Source of the DNA: Jatrophihabitans sp964252635
GTDB taxonomy: Bacteria > Actinomycetota > Actinomycetes > Mycobacteriales > Jatrophihabitantaceae
Reading direction: 5' to 3'
DNA: 64,000 nt
Assembly: GCF_964252635.1 (NCBI RefSeq)
Contig: NZ_CAXUNP010000010.1
Coordinates: 41,792 to 105,791 of the forward strand
The notes under the pieces were generated by a model that ran no database searches, was not told the DNA's origin, and saw only the letters and a list, made by a program, of their open reading frames with translations. The translations under genes and the position numbers were made by a program. This document shows, piece after piece, positions 1-7,960 of this stretch (its first letter is position 1; each line of letters starts with the position of its first letter).

Positions 1-415
1 CGCGTTCGTCGAGATCGGCTGCGCCGAGCGCCAACCAGCGTTCCAACGCTTCTGCGTAGGCGTCGTCGGACCCGGGCCGGCCGTCGGCGAGAGCCGCCGA
101 CGCGTCGTCGAGCGCGGCGTTCGCGTCGGCCACCCCGGTGCGCCGGGCCAGGAAGGCGCCCACCGTCTCGCCCGGGCGCCGCTCGGTCTCCTGGTCCAGG
201 TAGCCCACGGTCGCCGACGACGGGACCCGGGTGACGGTGCCGGTCTCGGGCGCGAGCAGGCCGCTCAGCATCCGCAGCAGGGTCGACTTGCCGGCCCCGT
301 TGACGCCCACGAGCCCGACCACCGCGCCGGGTGCGACGACGAGGTCCAACCCCTCGAACAGCACGCGCGCACCGAAGGCGGCTGCCGCGTCCCGGACGAC
401 GATCGAGGCGGACAC
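1..415 (-). CDS. ABC-F family ATPase, N-terminal part (runs off the left edge)
   Basis: ABC-F proteins are soluble twin-ATPase proteins that act on ribosomes as translation factors or antibiotic-resistance proteins. The visible 138 codons read from a GTG at 415. They hold the first nucleotide-binding domain start, with Walker A GVNGAGKST at residues 37-45 and then a GYLDQE segment near residue 73 that is typical of this family. No membrane segment is visible, which fits ABC-F rather than a transporter. The rest, including the linker and second ATPase domain, lies outside the window, so the subfamily cannot be named. The GPP34 gene lies 30 bp upstream on the same strand. Confidence 0.85.
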   Translation of the reverse strand, partial: MSASIVVRDAAAAFGARVLFEGLDLVVAPGAVVGLVGVNGAGKSTLLRMLSGLLAPETGTVTRVPSSATVGYLDQETERRPGETVGAFLARRTGVADANAALDDASAALADGRPGSDDAYAEALERWLALGAADLDER

Positions 416-445
416 CCGTCCACTGTAGGGAACGGTGCGGGCCGC

Positions 446-1093
446 TCAGCCGCCTCCGCCGCTGGCGCCGAGCTGGGCCATGGCCGCCCGGGTGCGGATG
501 CGGACGGTCGCGTGGTTCACGAGCTCGCGATACGGGCCGCACTCGTCCCACCGCAGTTCGAGCGCGTCGCCACCGAGGCCGAACAGCCGATCGGCAAGCA
601 CCAGGGTCGTGAACTCGTGGTGGGACCGGGCCGCGACGGTGTCGCGGGCGACGGCACGCAGCTGCTCGCGCAGCGCCCCGTACTGGTCGGCCGGCGCGAC
701 GTAGACGCGGCCTCCCGGACGTAGCGGCGCAGCCTTCGCGCGCCACTCGCCGGTGTCGACGAGCCGGGCGGCGACCTCGCGGGTGCGCAGTCGGCCGCGA
801 TCGATCCAGGCCGTCTCCGACTCGAAACCGCCGTGCAGCAACTGGTCGCAGACGACGTCGTCGAGGTCCCCGTCCGGGGAGCCCTCGTCGATGTAGGTGG
901 TGGTGTCGCTGTCGACGATGCGTTCGGTGAGACGCAGGTCGACGAGGACCGCGGCACGCAGCGCGATGTCCCACAGCGGTCCGGGCGTCAACCGGCCGCG
1001 GGCGTCGATGCCGAGGCGGAGCAGCCACAGCGCGACGCTGTCGATCTCCTGGGCGTCGGCGCTGACCCCGCCGGGACCGTCGTCGAAGGACAC
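446..1093 (-). CDS. GPP34 (GOLPH3/Vps74-like) family protein
   Basis: This 215-residue protein shows the GPP34 pattern: a helical start with ALWLLRLGIDARGRL, then the LRAAVLVDLRLTERI helix and a C-terminal LADRLFGLGGDAL segment. In eukaryotes GOLPH3 binds phosphatidylinositol-4-phosphate. Actinobacterial members are numerous but mostly uncharacterised, and a phospholipid-binding role is only inferred. I chose the GTG at 1093 because the open frame further upstream is low-complexity Arg/Ser sequence without family similarity. It lies directly upstream of the ABC-F gene on the same strand and may share its transcript. The tail AQLGASGGGG looks disordered. Confidence 0.75.
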   Translation of the reverse strand: MSFDDGPGGVSADAQEIDSVALWLLRLGIDARGRLTPGPLWDIALRAAVLVDLRLTERIVDSDTTTYIDEGSPDGDLDDVVCDQLLHGGFESETAWIDRGRLRTREVAARLVDTGEWRAKAAPLRPGGRVYVAPADQYGALREQLRAVARDTVAARSHHEFTTLVLADRLFGLGGDALELRWDECGPYRELVNHATVRIRTRAAMAQLGASGGGG

Positions 1094-1146
1094 GCGCCCA
1101 TGGTGCCGGATCCGGCCTGCGACGGCCGCATGCGACCCTGGAGGCC

Positions 1147-2043
1147 ATGCACCGGCCCCGTCTCGCCCTTGCCGCGGCCACGATCTCCGCGTGTTGCGCG
1201 CTCGCGGCATGCTCCAGCAGCGGGCCGAACGCCACAGACGCCACTGCCTCGTCCGGGTCGCGACCGCCCTCGACGCCTGCCAGCAGCTCGACGGCCCCGA
1301 CCAGCACCGCGGCGCCGAGGACGAGCGCCGCAACGCGCTCCGCGGCGCCGACCTCGAAGCGTGCGAGCAGCACGAAGCCGGCGACGTCACCCGCACCGCG
1401 GACGTCGTCGACCCGCGTCCACGCGGCGAGCACCCCCCGGCGGTTGCCCCTGTCCGGCACGACCAGCGGCGCCGACCAGGTCATCACGGTGGTGGCCTCG
1501 TCGCACGGCAGCACGACCGCGACGTTGCAGGCGTGGCACCGCGTCTCCGGCGGCTGGCGTACGTCCGGCCCGTCCGTCACCGCGCACCTGGGCTCGGGGG
1601 GCGTCGGGCGGGCCAGCGAGGGGTCGACGAAGACGCCGGCCGGCAGCTTCACGCTGACGCAGGCCTTCGGGCACGACCGCGACCCCGGCACCCGGTTGCC
1701 CTACACGCACACGACGCCGGACGACTGGTGGATCAGCCAGAGCTCGTCGCCGCTGTACAACACCAGGCAGCGCTGCGCGTCGCACTGCGGTTTCACCCGC
1801 GGTGACCCTAACGAGCACCTCTACTACGAAACGCCGTATTACAACTACGCCGTCGTGATCGACTACAACACGCGCAACGCACCCGGGGGAGTGCACCCGG
1901 GCGCGGGTAGCGCGTTCTTCCTGCACGTCACCGACGGCGCTCCGACCGCCGGCTGCGTCTCCGTACCGCAGGACCGGCTGGTGTCCATCCTGCGGTGGTT
2001 GCGACCGGGGGACCACCCGCGCATCCTCATCGGCGTGGCCTGA
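1147..2043 (+). CDS. L,D-transpeptidase-like (YkuD fold) lipoprotein
   Basis: A 298-residue exported protein. A lipoprotein signal peptide ends with lipobox L19-A20-A21-C22. A Ser/Thr/Ala-rich linker (about residues 23-100) follows, as expected for crossing the cell wall. The C-terminal domain carries HVTDG (H260) and AGCVSVP (C270), the His and Cys signature of YkuD transpeptidases that make 3-3 peptidoglycan cross-links. The motif is spaced as in the divergent ErfK/YkuD group found in many actinobacterial lipoproteins, so cross-linking activity itself is not certain. It is transcribed divergently from the GPP34 gene, with 53 bp between the starts. Confidence 0.8.
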   Translation: MHRPRLALAAATISACCALAACSSSGPNATDATASSGSRPPSTPASSSTAPTSTAAPRTSAATRSAAPTSKRASSTKPATSPAPRTSSTRVHAASTPRRLPLSGTTSGADQVITVVASSHGSTTATLQAWHRVSGGWRTSGPSVTAHLGSGGVGRASEGSTKTPAGSFTLTQAFGHDRDPGTRLPYTHTTPDDWWISQSSSPLYNTRQRCASHCGFTRGDPNEHLYYETPYYNYAVVIDYNTRNAPGGVHPGAGSAFFLHVTDGAPTAGCVSVPQDRLVSILRWLRPGDHPRILIGVA

Positions 2044-2073
2044 CGGCCTGCCGGCGGTGGGACGCGCCGCGCG

Positions 2074-2442
2074 TCAGGCCCGGTCGTGCAGGGTGATCTG
2101 GTAGCCGTCCGGGTCGGCGAAGGTGAAGGTCCGGCCGAAGGGGCCGTCGATCGGTGCGGAGACGATGGCGTGGCCGTCGGCGAGCAGCGCATCGTGAATG
2201 GCCTGGACATCGGTGGCGTGCAGCCAGATCGCTGCGCCGATGCCGGGCTGGGCGACGGACGCGAGGTCGGTGCCGGGAATGACGTCCCGGAGCGCGAAGG
2301 CGATCGGCGACGTGCCGAACACGACGGCGTGCGGCGGCCCGGCCGGTGAGCGGACCAGGCCGAGATAGCGCTCGTAGAACGCCTGCGAAGCGCCGAGATC
2401 GCGCGCTTGCAGGGAAATGAAGTCGGGACCAGTGGCCGGCAT
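2074..2442 (-). CDS. VOC (glyoxalase/bleomycin-resistance fold) family protein
   Basis: A single VOC domain of 122 residues with the paired beta-alpha-beta-beta-beta modules: the first starts FISLQARDLGASQAFYERYLGL, the second ends FTFADPDGYQITLHD, where FADPDGY is the usual family signature. VOC proteins include glyoxalases, dioxygenases and drug-binding proteins; the substrate cannot be read from the sequence. The start at 2442 is preceded by a GAGGAG ribosome site. The gene is divergent from a MarR regulator, and two palindromes lie between them, so it is probably the regulator's target, perhaps for a xenobiotic or reactive electrophile. Confidence 0.85.
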   Translation of the reverse strand: MPATGPDFISLQARDLGASQAFYERYLGLVRSPAGPPHAVVFGTSPIAFALRDVIPGTDLASVAQPGIGAAIWLHATDVQAIHDALLADGHAIVSAPIDGPFGRTFTFADPDGYQITLHDRA

Positions 2443-2463
2443 GATGAAGCTCCTCTTTTGGTT

Positions 2464-2481
2464 GTGTCAGCTACCTGACAC
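2464..2481. promoter_or_regulatory. Palindromic operator O1 in the VOC/marR divergent promoter
   Basis: The 18 bp are GTGTCAG-CTAC-CTGACAC, with perfect 7-bp arms around a 4-bp spacer. It shares the TGTCAG-N4-CTGACA core with a second site 27 bp away (centre to centre). It lies 22 bp upstream of the VOC start codon. An 18-bp inverted repeat between divergent genes is the usual layout for a MarR dimer site. Binding by the neighbouring regulator is inferred. Confidence 0.75.
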
Positions 2482-2490
2482 AGGCAACGT

Positions 2491-2508
2491 ATGTCAGAAT
2501 ACTGACAT
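2491..2508. promoter_or_regulatory. Palindromic operator O2 overlapping the marR start
   Basis: The 18 bp are ATGTCAG-AATA-CTGACAT, with perfect 7-bp arms and the same core and spacer length as O1. The right arm runs into the ATG of the MarR gene at 2507, so occupancy would block the regulator's own expression. Together with O1 this suggests autoregulation plus control of the VOC gene. Confidence 0.75.
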
Positions 2509-2968
2509 GAGTCAAGACGGCGTCGACATCGAGACGTCCCTCGGTTATCTGTTGAAGGAGGCGTCCAGCGCCCTCCGCGCGGCGATGGAGGAGGTGCTGC
2601 GTCCGCTGGGGATGACCGTCACGCACTACTCGTGCCTCGAGCTGTTGGCGCAACGACCGGGGCTGTCGAACTCCGAGCTCGCTCGGGGCGCCTTCGTGAC
2701 CCGACAGTCGATGAACGTGCTGCTGCAGAGCCTGGAACGGGACGGTCAGGTCACCAGGCCGGCGCAGCCACCCGCGGGCAAGGCGCTTCCCACCCGGCTC
2801 ACGCCGCGCGGCCGACGCAACCTCGCCAAGGCGACGAAGGCGGTCCGTGCCGTCGAGGTCCGGATGCTGGCCGGCCTCGACGCCGGTGAGCAGTCCCACG
2901 CCTTCCGGGTCCTGCACAGCATGGTTCGGCAACTGCGCGACCACGACGCCGACGCATCGTCGGATTGA
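2507..2968 (+). CDS. MarR family transcriptional regulator
   Basis: A 153-residue winged-helix protein. Residues about 12-40 form the dimerisation helix, then CLELLAQRPGLSNSELARG leads into the recognition helix FVTRQSMNVLLQSLERDGQV, and the wing carries LPTRLTPRG. These are standard MarR features: such dimers repress and are released by small phenolic or electrophilic ligands. I chose the ATG at 2507, although the frame is open upstream, because the upstream codons run through the two operators and have no family similarity. It is transcribed away from the VOC gene it probably controls. The ligand is unknown. Confidence 0.9.
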   Translation: MSQDGVDIETSLGYLLKEASSALRAAMEEVLRPLGMTVTHYSCLELLAQRPGLSNSELARGAFVTRQSMNVLLQSLERDGQVTRPAQPPAGKALPTRLTPRGRRNLAKATKAVRAVEVRMLAGLDAGEQSHAFRVLHSMVRQLRDHDADASSD

Positions 2969-3057
2969 TTCACGTATGCGCACGAAGCGTCACCGGTACG
3001 CGGCTGGATCGGCTACAGTGCGTGAGCCCCCGCGATACCCAGCTCGAGGTGCAACTC

Positions 3058-4641
3058 GTGAGAAGCGTGTCCGACGACCGGCCCTCGGCCGAGGCTGCGC
3101 TGCGCCGGACGCTGGACCAGTCCGCCCAGGACGTCGAGAACCGCCCGATCGACGACATCCTGGCCGACGTCGCGCGCGGGCTGGTCGACACCTTGGACAG
3201 CGAGTGCGCGGCCATCGCGGTCTGGGCCGCCGGGGGCGCTTCGGAGGTGTTCGCGGCCGCGGGGGAGGACGCCGACGCGCCCGCCATCTTCGCCCGTCTG
3301 CGCGAGGCCGCCGGGTCCCTGACCGACACCGACGTCGACGTGATCCGCACGCCGCCGGGGCCGACGACCATGGCCCGGATCGTGGCACCCGTCCTGGTGC
3401 GCGGCCGCCGGGCGGGCGCCGTGTACGTCGCCGGCGCGGGCGGGGGAGCGGACTTCGACGACCGCGCGTCGTCGGTAGCCCATTCCGCGGCGGTGGGAGT
3501 GGCGGGGCTCGTCGAGCGTGCGCGCACCGCCGAGGCCAATCGGCGCCGCGAGCGGTGGTTCACCGGCGGCACCGAGATCGCGCGGGCGCTGACCGCCGCC
3601 GAGCACCCGGACCCGCTCACCATGATCGCCGAGCGGGCAGCCGAGATCGCCGACGCGGACGCCGCCATGGTGCTCGGCCCGGCCAGCGCACCGGGCCTGA
3701 TCACGGTCGAGGCGGCCGCCGGGATCGGTGCGCAGTGGGCCCGTCAGCAGATCCCCGACCTGCAGGGCGACCACGTGCAGCGGGTGCTCGACGGTGGCCG
3801 GGCGATGCGCATCGACGATCTTGCCGGCGTCACGTCGCGCCCGGACCTGCTCCCGCTCGACACGGTCATGCTCGTACCGATGCACGGCAGCACCGGCTTG
3901 CGGGGGGTGCTCGGCCTCGGCCGTTCGCGTCGAGGGACCTTCACCGAGGCCGAACTGGGCATGGCCGGCATGTTCGCGTCGACCGTCGCGTTGGCGCTCG
4001 AGCTGGCCGAGTCGCAGAGCCACCGCGAGCAGACGGCCCTCGTGCTCGAACGCGACCGCATCGCGCGTGACCTGCACGACCACGTCATCCAGCGGCTCTA
4101 CGCGATCGGCCTGACCATCCAGCACGTCAGCTCGATGGCCGGGCAGGAGATCGCCGATCGGCTGCTCGCCGGGGTCACCGACATCGACGCGGCCATCGGC
4201 CAGATCCGCTCCACCATCTTCCGGCTCACGACGCCGATCCTGGGTGCACACGCGTCACTGCGGACCCGCGCCGAGGCACTGGTGGACGAGCTCGAACCGG
4301 TGCTGGGTTACCGGCCGGCCCTGGTGTCCGAGGGGCCGCTCGATTTCGGCCTCGACGACGACCTGATGGCCGATTGCGAGGCGGTACTGCGCGAGGGCAT
4401 CACCAACATCGCGCGGCACGCCCGGGCGACGCACGCCGAGGTCAGCATCGCGGTCACCGGCGACGACGTGATCATCACGATCAGCGACGACGGACGCGGG
4501 CTGGGGGAGTCCGACCGCCGCAGCGGGCTCGGCAACCTCCGGCGCCGGGCCGAGCAACGCGGCGGCGGCCTCGAGATCCTGCTGAACGGGACGGTCGGGA
4601 CGAAGCTGGTGTGGTCGGTCCCGCTCGACCTGCCCGACTGA
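3058..4641 (+). CDS. DevS/DosS-like sensor histidine kinase with two GAF domains
   Basis: About 527 residues with an N-terminal GAF (about 15-160), a second GAF (about 170-320), a HisKA_3 dimerisation helix RIARDLHDHVIQRLY (phospho-acceptor H340) and a HATPase domain (N-box EGITNIARHA with N450, then ISDDGRGLG). This is the architecture of mycobacterial DevS/DosT, which sense oxygen, NO and CO through haem in the first GAF. I could not confirm a haem-ligating His, so haem binding is open. Candidate GTG starts lie at 3022, 3058 and 3067; 3058 has a GAGGT site 8 nt upstream. No response regulator is adjacent, so the kinase is an orphan here. Confidence 0.85.
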   Translation: MRSVSDDRPSAEAALRRTLDQSAQDVENRPIDDILADVARGLVDTLDSECAAIAVWAAGGASEVFAAAGEDADAPAIFARLREAAGSLTDTDVDVIRTPPGPTTMARIVAPVLVRGRRAGAVYVAGAGGGADFDDRASSVAHSAAVGVAGLVERARTAEANRRRERWFTGGTEIARALTAAEHPDPLTMIAERAAEIADADAAMVLGPASAPGLITVEAAAGIGAQWARQQIPDLQGDHVQRVLDGGRAMRIDDLAGVTSRPDLLPLDTVMLVPMHGSTGLRGVLGLGRSRRGTFTEAELGMAGMFASTVALALELAESQSHREQTALVLERDRIARDLHDHVIQRLYAIGLTIQHVSSMAGQEIADRLLAGVTDIDAAIGQIRSTIFRLTTPILGAHASLRTRAEALVDELEPVLGYRPALVSEGPLDFGLDDDLMADCEAVLREGITNIARHARATHAEVSIAVTGDDVIITISDDGRGLGESDRRSGLGNLRRRAEQRGGGLEILLNGTVGTKLVWSVPLDLPD

Positions 4642-4647
4642 CCGGCA

Positions 4648-5403
4648 CTACGCGTCGCGGACCGGACCCGACGGCGTCGGAGCACCGCCGACGAGGTCGT
4701 CCCACCGTCGGCGTACCGGGTCCCACCGACGGTCGAACCCGGCGGCCCGCCGCACCGCCCGCTCACGCCTGCCCGTCGAGTAGAACCACCGGGCCCACGG
4801 CGAGGTCGGTCGCGCGAGCCGGACGGCGCTCACCCACGTCACGGGCGCGAGGAACAACCCGACGAGCGCGGTCGGGTACTTGCCCTTGAACGCCGTGACG
4901 GCCACGAGCAGCAGATGCAGGACCAGCACGACGAGCACACTGCCTCGGACGGCGACCTCGGTGTCGGACAGGCCGCTGACCGGCGAGACGCCGATGACCG
5001 CAAGGGCGACGCACGCCGTGGCGAGGGTGACCACGTTGACCGACAGCTGCCCCTCCTGGGTCCAGTAGTCGTCATCGAGATGCAGGATCATCGCGAACTC
5101 GTCCAGCACCAACGATGCGCCGACTCCGACGAAGGCGGCGGCGAGGTAGGCCCAGGGCGACCGCGCCTGGGCACCCACCGCGACGAACGCACCCACGACC
5201 AGCAGCACGATCCCGGGCGTCGAATGGTGCAGGTGCACGCCGCCTTCGCTGACGTCCTGGAACGGGCCCTTGCCCGCCCGGATCGTGCGAGTGATCGTGC
5301 GCGTGACGCAGAACGTCAGTACGAGCGCGACGAAGCTCAACAGCAGCGGTCCCTTCGCGCCGTGGACCACTTCGTCGTGCCACCAGTCCGACACCCACGC
5401 CAT
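4648..5403 (-). CDS. Conserved actinobacterial integral membrane protein
   Basis: 251 residues with about five or six hydrophobic segments (around 20-35, 65-80, 87-103, 120-140, 150-168 and 178-195). A charged cytoplasmic-type tail is rich in Arg and Trp. A conserved-looking loop GVHLHHSTPG after the first segment, and LDEFAMILHLDDDYW between the third and fourth, contain His and acidic residues that could bind metal. I do not recognise a functional family; similar proteins are annotated only as integral membrane proteins. It is convergent with the sensor kinase gene, with only 6 bp between them. Confidence 0.65.
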   Translation of the reverse strand: MAWVSDWWHDEVVHGAKGPLLLSFVALVLTFCVTRTITRTIRAGKGPFQDVSEGGVHLHHSTPGIVLLVVGAFVAVGAQARSPWAYLAAAFVGVGASLVLDEFAMILHLDDDYWTQEGQLSVNVVTLATACVALAVIGVSPVSGLSDTEVAVRGSVLVVLVLHLLLVAVTAFKGKYPTALVGLFLAPVTWVSAVRLARPTSPWARWFYSTGRRERAVRRAAGFDRRWDPVRRRWDDLVGGAPTPSGPVRDA

Positions 5404-5520
5404 CGTCCGAGCCTAGAACGCCGGTGACGTGAGCAGCAGTCGACGCATTCGCCTCGATGATCGGTTCGAGAATCCCGGCTCGGGACCACGGATCGGCGCC
5501 GAGCGGCGTCTAATCCCTAC

Positions 5521-6042
5521 GTGGGGAACCCCGAGTTCGAAGACTTCGCCCGGCGCGAGCTGGACGGTTTGCTCCGCTACGCCACCGTCCTCGCGGGGGA
5601 CCGCGAGCTGGCCGGCGACCTCGTCCAGGACGTCCTGCTGAAGGCGTATCGGAAGTGGTCGCTGGTGGCCGCGGCCGAACACCCTCGCGCCTACGTCCGG
5701 ACGATGGTCACGCGGGCCTACCTGTCGTGGCGGCGCAGCTGGTCGACCCGCAACGTCGTGCTGCCGTTCGACGAACTGCCCGAGGGGCCGCCGACCGGCG
5801 ATCACGCCGGCTCGGTCGTCGATCGCGACGCGATGCTGCGCCGGCTCGCAGAGCTGCCACGGCGTCAACGCAGCGTCCTCGTGCTGCGCTACTACGAACA
5901 CCTCACCGACGCCGAGATCGCCGACGTACTCGGCTGCTCGGCCGTCACCGTGCGCGGTTACGCCGCACGTGCCCTGGCCAGCCTGCGTGCCGACTCGGCA
6001 CCCGTGCTGGTCACTTCCACCGTCCCGACGGAGCGCTCATGA
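5521..6042 (+). CDS. ECF sigma factor, SigE-type (sigma-70 family)
   Basis: 173 residues. Region 2 lies at about 10-75 (FARRELDGLLRYATVLAGD, then DLVQDVLLKAYRKW), and region 4 at about 110-160 with the helix-turn-helix LTDAEIADVLGCSAVTVRGYAARAL. This matches the actinobacterial 'sigma-E family' ECF group, which recruits RNA polymerase to stress or envelope promoters. The GTG at 5521 is preceded by no clear ribosome site and may be leaderless. The stop overlaps the next gene by ATGA, implying translational coupling. That downstream membrane protein is the likely anti-sigma partner, by position only. Confidence 0.9.
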   Translation: MGNPEFEDFARRELDGLLRYATVLAGDRELAGDLVQDVLLKAYRKWSLVAAAEHPRAYVRTMVTRAYLSWRRSWSTRNVVLPFDELPEGPPTGDHAGSVVDRDAMLRRLAELPRRQRSVLVLRYYEHLTDAEIADVLGCSAVTVRGYAARALASLRADSAPVLVTSTVPTERS

Positions 6043-6815
6043 ACACCGAGAACCTGCTCACCGACCTGTTCGCCGACCAGGCGGACGGTCGTCCCGAACC
6101 CGGCCCGGTACTCGAGGCCGTGCACACCCGGATCGCCCGGCAGCGCCGGGTGACGGTCACCCGGGCGACGACCGTCCTGGCGGCAGCAGCCGCGGTCGCC
6201 GCTGTGGCCGGCGGGAACACCGTGGCGACGGAACCGTCCGGCTTCCACGCGGGTCCCGCAGCCGGGACGGGCGCGGTGAGCTCGTCGACTCCTGCTTCCA
6301 CCGCAGCGATGTCACCGTCCTCGACCACGGCACCTTTGCCGTCCTCGACCGCGCCGTCGCCGCGCACGTCCGGCCCCGCGCGTGTCAGGGTGGCCGACAG
6401 CGGTGGGTACTCGACGATCAACGCCGGCTGGTTGCCCGGTCCGGCCACACCCGATCCGGCCGGCACCTCGGTGCAACCCGGCTTCGAGGAACGGGACTGG
6501 ACCGTGATGGTGGACGGTGTCGCGATGGACGTCATCATCTGGACCGAGTCGGGATCGCTGCCGAGCCGGGTCCAGGCGACCGGCGGCAGGCCCGACTACC
6601 GCGCCATCACGGTGAACGGTCACCCCGGCCGCGAGTTCGTCGCGAAGAACGTCACCGTCGTCGCGTTCGACCTGGGCAACGGCACGATCGCCTACGCCGG
6701 CCCGAGCGTCGAGCGCACGACGGCGAAGGTGACCACCGCACGGATCAGCGCGATCGCCAGGAAGGTCGCCGTCAACATGCAGTTCCACCGTCACGACCCG
6801 ATCCCGAGCCGGTGA
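6039..6815 (+). CDS. Membrane-anchored protein coupled to the ECF sigma factor; candidate anti-sigma factor
   Basis: 258 residues. A short cytoplasmic part (1-40) leads to one membrane segment (about 41-62, Ala/Val-rich). A long Ser/Thr/Pro/Ala linker (about 70-115) precedes a globular extracytoplasmic domain (120-258). The ATGA overlap with the sigma factor and the single-pass topology match many anti-sigma factors. I see no zinc-binding HxxxCxxC motif, and the cytoplasmic segment is short, so the role is inferred from context. The external domain, including VMVDGVAMDVIIW and GHPGREFVAK, is not a family I recognise. Confidence 0.65.
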   Translation: MNTENLLTDLFADQADGRPEPGPVLEAVHTRIARQRRVTVTRATTVLAAAAAVAAVAGGNTVATEPSGFHAGPAAGTGAVSSSTPASTAAMSPSSTTAPLPSSTAPSPRTSGPARVRVADSGGYSTINAGWLPGPATPDPAGTSVQPGFEERDWTVMVDGVAMDVIIWTESGSLPSRVQATGGRPDYRAITVNGHPGREFVAKNVTVVAFDLGNGTIAYAGPSVERTTAKVTTARISAIARKVAVNMQFHRHDPIPSR

Positions 6816-6861
6816 GTCGACGGGGTCGAGGCAGCGAGGTCGGCGCCGATACCCTCGACAC

Positions 6862-7170
6862 GTGATCAAGTCAGCCACCTCGGTCCTCGCCGCAGTCGCC
6901 GTGCTGTCCCTGGCTGCGTGCGGGTCGAGCGGGGGAGCGTCGTCGTCCACAGCGAAGCAGCAACTGGCACTGATGGCCGGAGTGCCGTCCCCGCCGCAGC
7001 AGATCGCGGCCAACTGGACGGCCTGGAAGTCCTACCTGTCGCTGGTGCTCACGGATTCGGCCAAGCCCGGGGCCGGCTCGTCGCTGGCCAGCACCTTGAG
7101 CGGGCCCACCACGAAGGTGGAGTCGTCGCGCACAAAGCTGGAGAACTACGCCTTCGCCCACTGCTCGTAG
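6862..7170 (+). CDS. Small putative lipoprotein
   Basis: 102 residues starting at a GTG. An N-terminal hydrophobic stretch ends in the lipobox LAAC followed by GSSGG, so the mature protein of about 82 residues is probably lipid-anchored outside the membrane. The rest is Ser/Ala/Lys-rich with two amphipathic helices and one Cys near the C-terminus (AHCS). No known domain is evident. It lies 46 bp after the candidate anti-sigma gene on the same strand and may belong to the same transcript. Confidence 0.65.
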   Translation: MIKSATSVLAAVAVLSLAACGSSGGASSSTAKQQLALMAGVPSPPQQIAANWTAWKSYLSLVLTDSAKPGAGSSLASTLSGPTTKVESSRTKLENYAFAHCS

Positions 7171-7187
7171 GCCGAGGCGCGCGCAGC

Positions 7188-7649
7188 ATGACCGATGTGG
7201 AGATCCGGGACGCGAACGACGCCGATGCCGGTGAGATCCTGACCCTGCAGCGAGCGGCCTGGGTGCCGGAAGCTCAACGTCACGGTTGGTTCTTCATCCC
7301 GCCGCTGGTGCAGACCCTGGACGAGTTGCGGGCCGACGTCGCCGAGCAGACGGTGTTGGTCGCGGTGGCCGGGCATCGCATCGTGGCGACCGTGCGCGGC
7401 GCCCTCGTGGGGACGGACTGGTACGTCGGCCGCCTCGGTGTGGTTCCGGACCGGCAGCGCGACGGGCTGGGCCGGCTCATGCTGGCCGCGATCGAGGCGC
7501 GGGCGCCACAGTCCGCCACCCGCTTCACCCTGACGACCGGCCCGAAGAGTGTCGAGAACATCGCCTTCTACGAGCGCCACGGGTACCACCGCGTCGCAGG
7601 CGGTGACGAGCTCGTCCATCTCGCGAAGGACGCCAGGCCGACCGTCTGA
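7188..7649 (+). CDS. GNAT family N-acetyltransferase
   Basis: 153 residues with a GNAT fold: VEIRDANDADAGEILTLQRAAW at the start, VLVAVAGHRIVATVRG for strands 2-3, and the acetyl-CoA site VGRLGVVPDRQRDGLGRLML, a variant of the (Q/R)xxGx(G/A) motif. A C-terminal SVENIAFYERHGYH is the usual last strand and helix. The family transfers acetyl groups from acetyl-CoA to amines; the substrate is unknown. The gene starts 17 bp after the lipoprotein gene. It is convergent with another GNAT gene across a 311-bp gap. Confidence 0.88.
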   Translation: MTDVEIRDANDADAGEILTLQRAAWVPEAQRHGWFFIPPLVQTLDELRADVAEQTVLVAVAGHRIVATVRGALVGTDWYVGRLGVVPDRQRDGLGRLMLAAIEARAPQSATRFTLTTGPKSVENIAFYERHGYHRVAGGDELVHLAKDARPTV

Positions 7650-7960
7650 ATCGGTGACTGACATAACGTATGCGGAGGCTGCTGAGCCCGTGATCCAGGG
7701 GGCTAAGGCACGGCCGAGCGGGCGGCCCACCTCGAGGCCGATCAGTCGAGGCCAATCACCGGTGTCGCCGGTCAGCCGCGATGCGCACGGCGCGCCTCGT
7801 GGCGGTGCATTGATCGAGACGCGTTCTGCAGGTCTGTGGACCGGTGCAGTGCGTGTCGATCACGGCTGCGTGGCGAGACGACGGCGAGACTCGGCCGGGA
7901 GCAACCGGCCACAGCCTCGCGGCGGTGCACCGTCCCGTCGCGCCGATAATGCATATTATG
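7650..7960. other. 311-bp gap between two convergent acetyltransferase genes
   Basis: No credible gene is visible here. The gap holds the TGATC-type imperfect palindrome at 7811-7862. A 16-bp direct repeat with two differences flanks it (7795-7810 and about 7914-7929, core GGCGGTGCA). An unusually AT-rich patch at 7946-7960 contains ATAAT-GCAT-ATTAT arms. It is the longest non-coding stretch in the window and probably serves as a transcription stop for both genes. Confidence 0.6.
7811..7862. repeat. TGATC-type intergenic palindrome, copy 1 (degenerate)
   Basis: A 52-bp imperfect inverted repeat starting TGATCGAGACGCGTTCTGCA and ending in CGATCA. Its left arm shares the 14-bp ACGCGTTCTGCAGG exactly with the perfect palindrome at 28670-28721, 21 kb away. 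It lies between two convergent genes and could form a strong hairpin on either strand, so a bidirectional terminator is likely. Confidence 0.65.

Noticed and set aside
5455..5490. A tRNA T-arm-like sequence GGTTCGAGAATCCCG
   Set aside because: No acceptor stem, D-arm or anticodon arm can be paired around it; it is the non-coding area before the sigma factor gene.
7655..7675. A half-site ACTGACAT plus AACGTATG resembling the MarR operator area
   Set aside because: Only one arm is present and there is no promoter context; it is probably chance.
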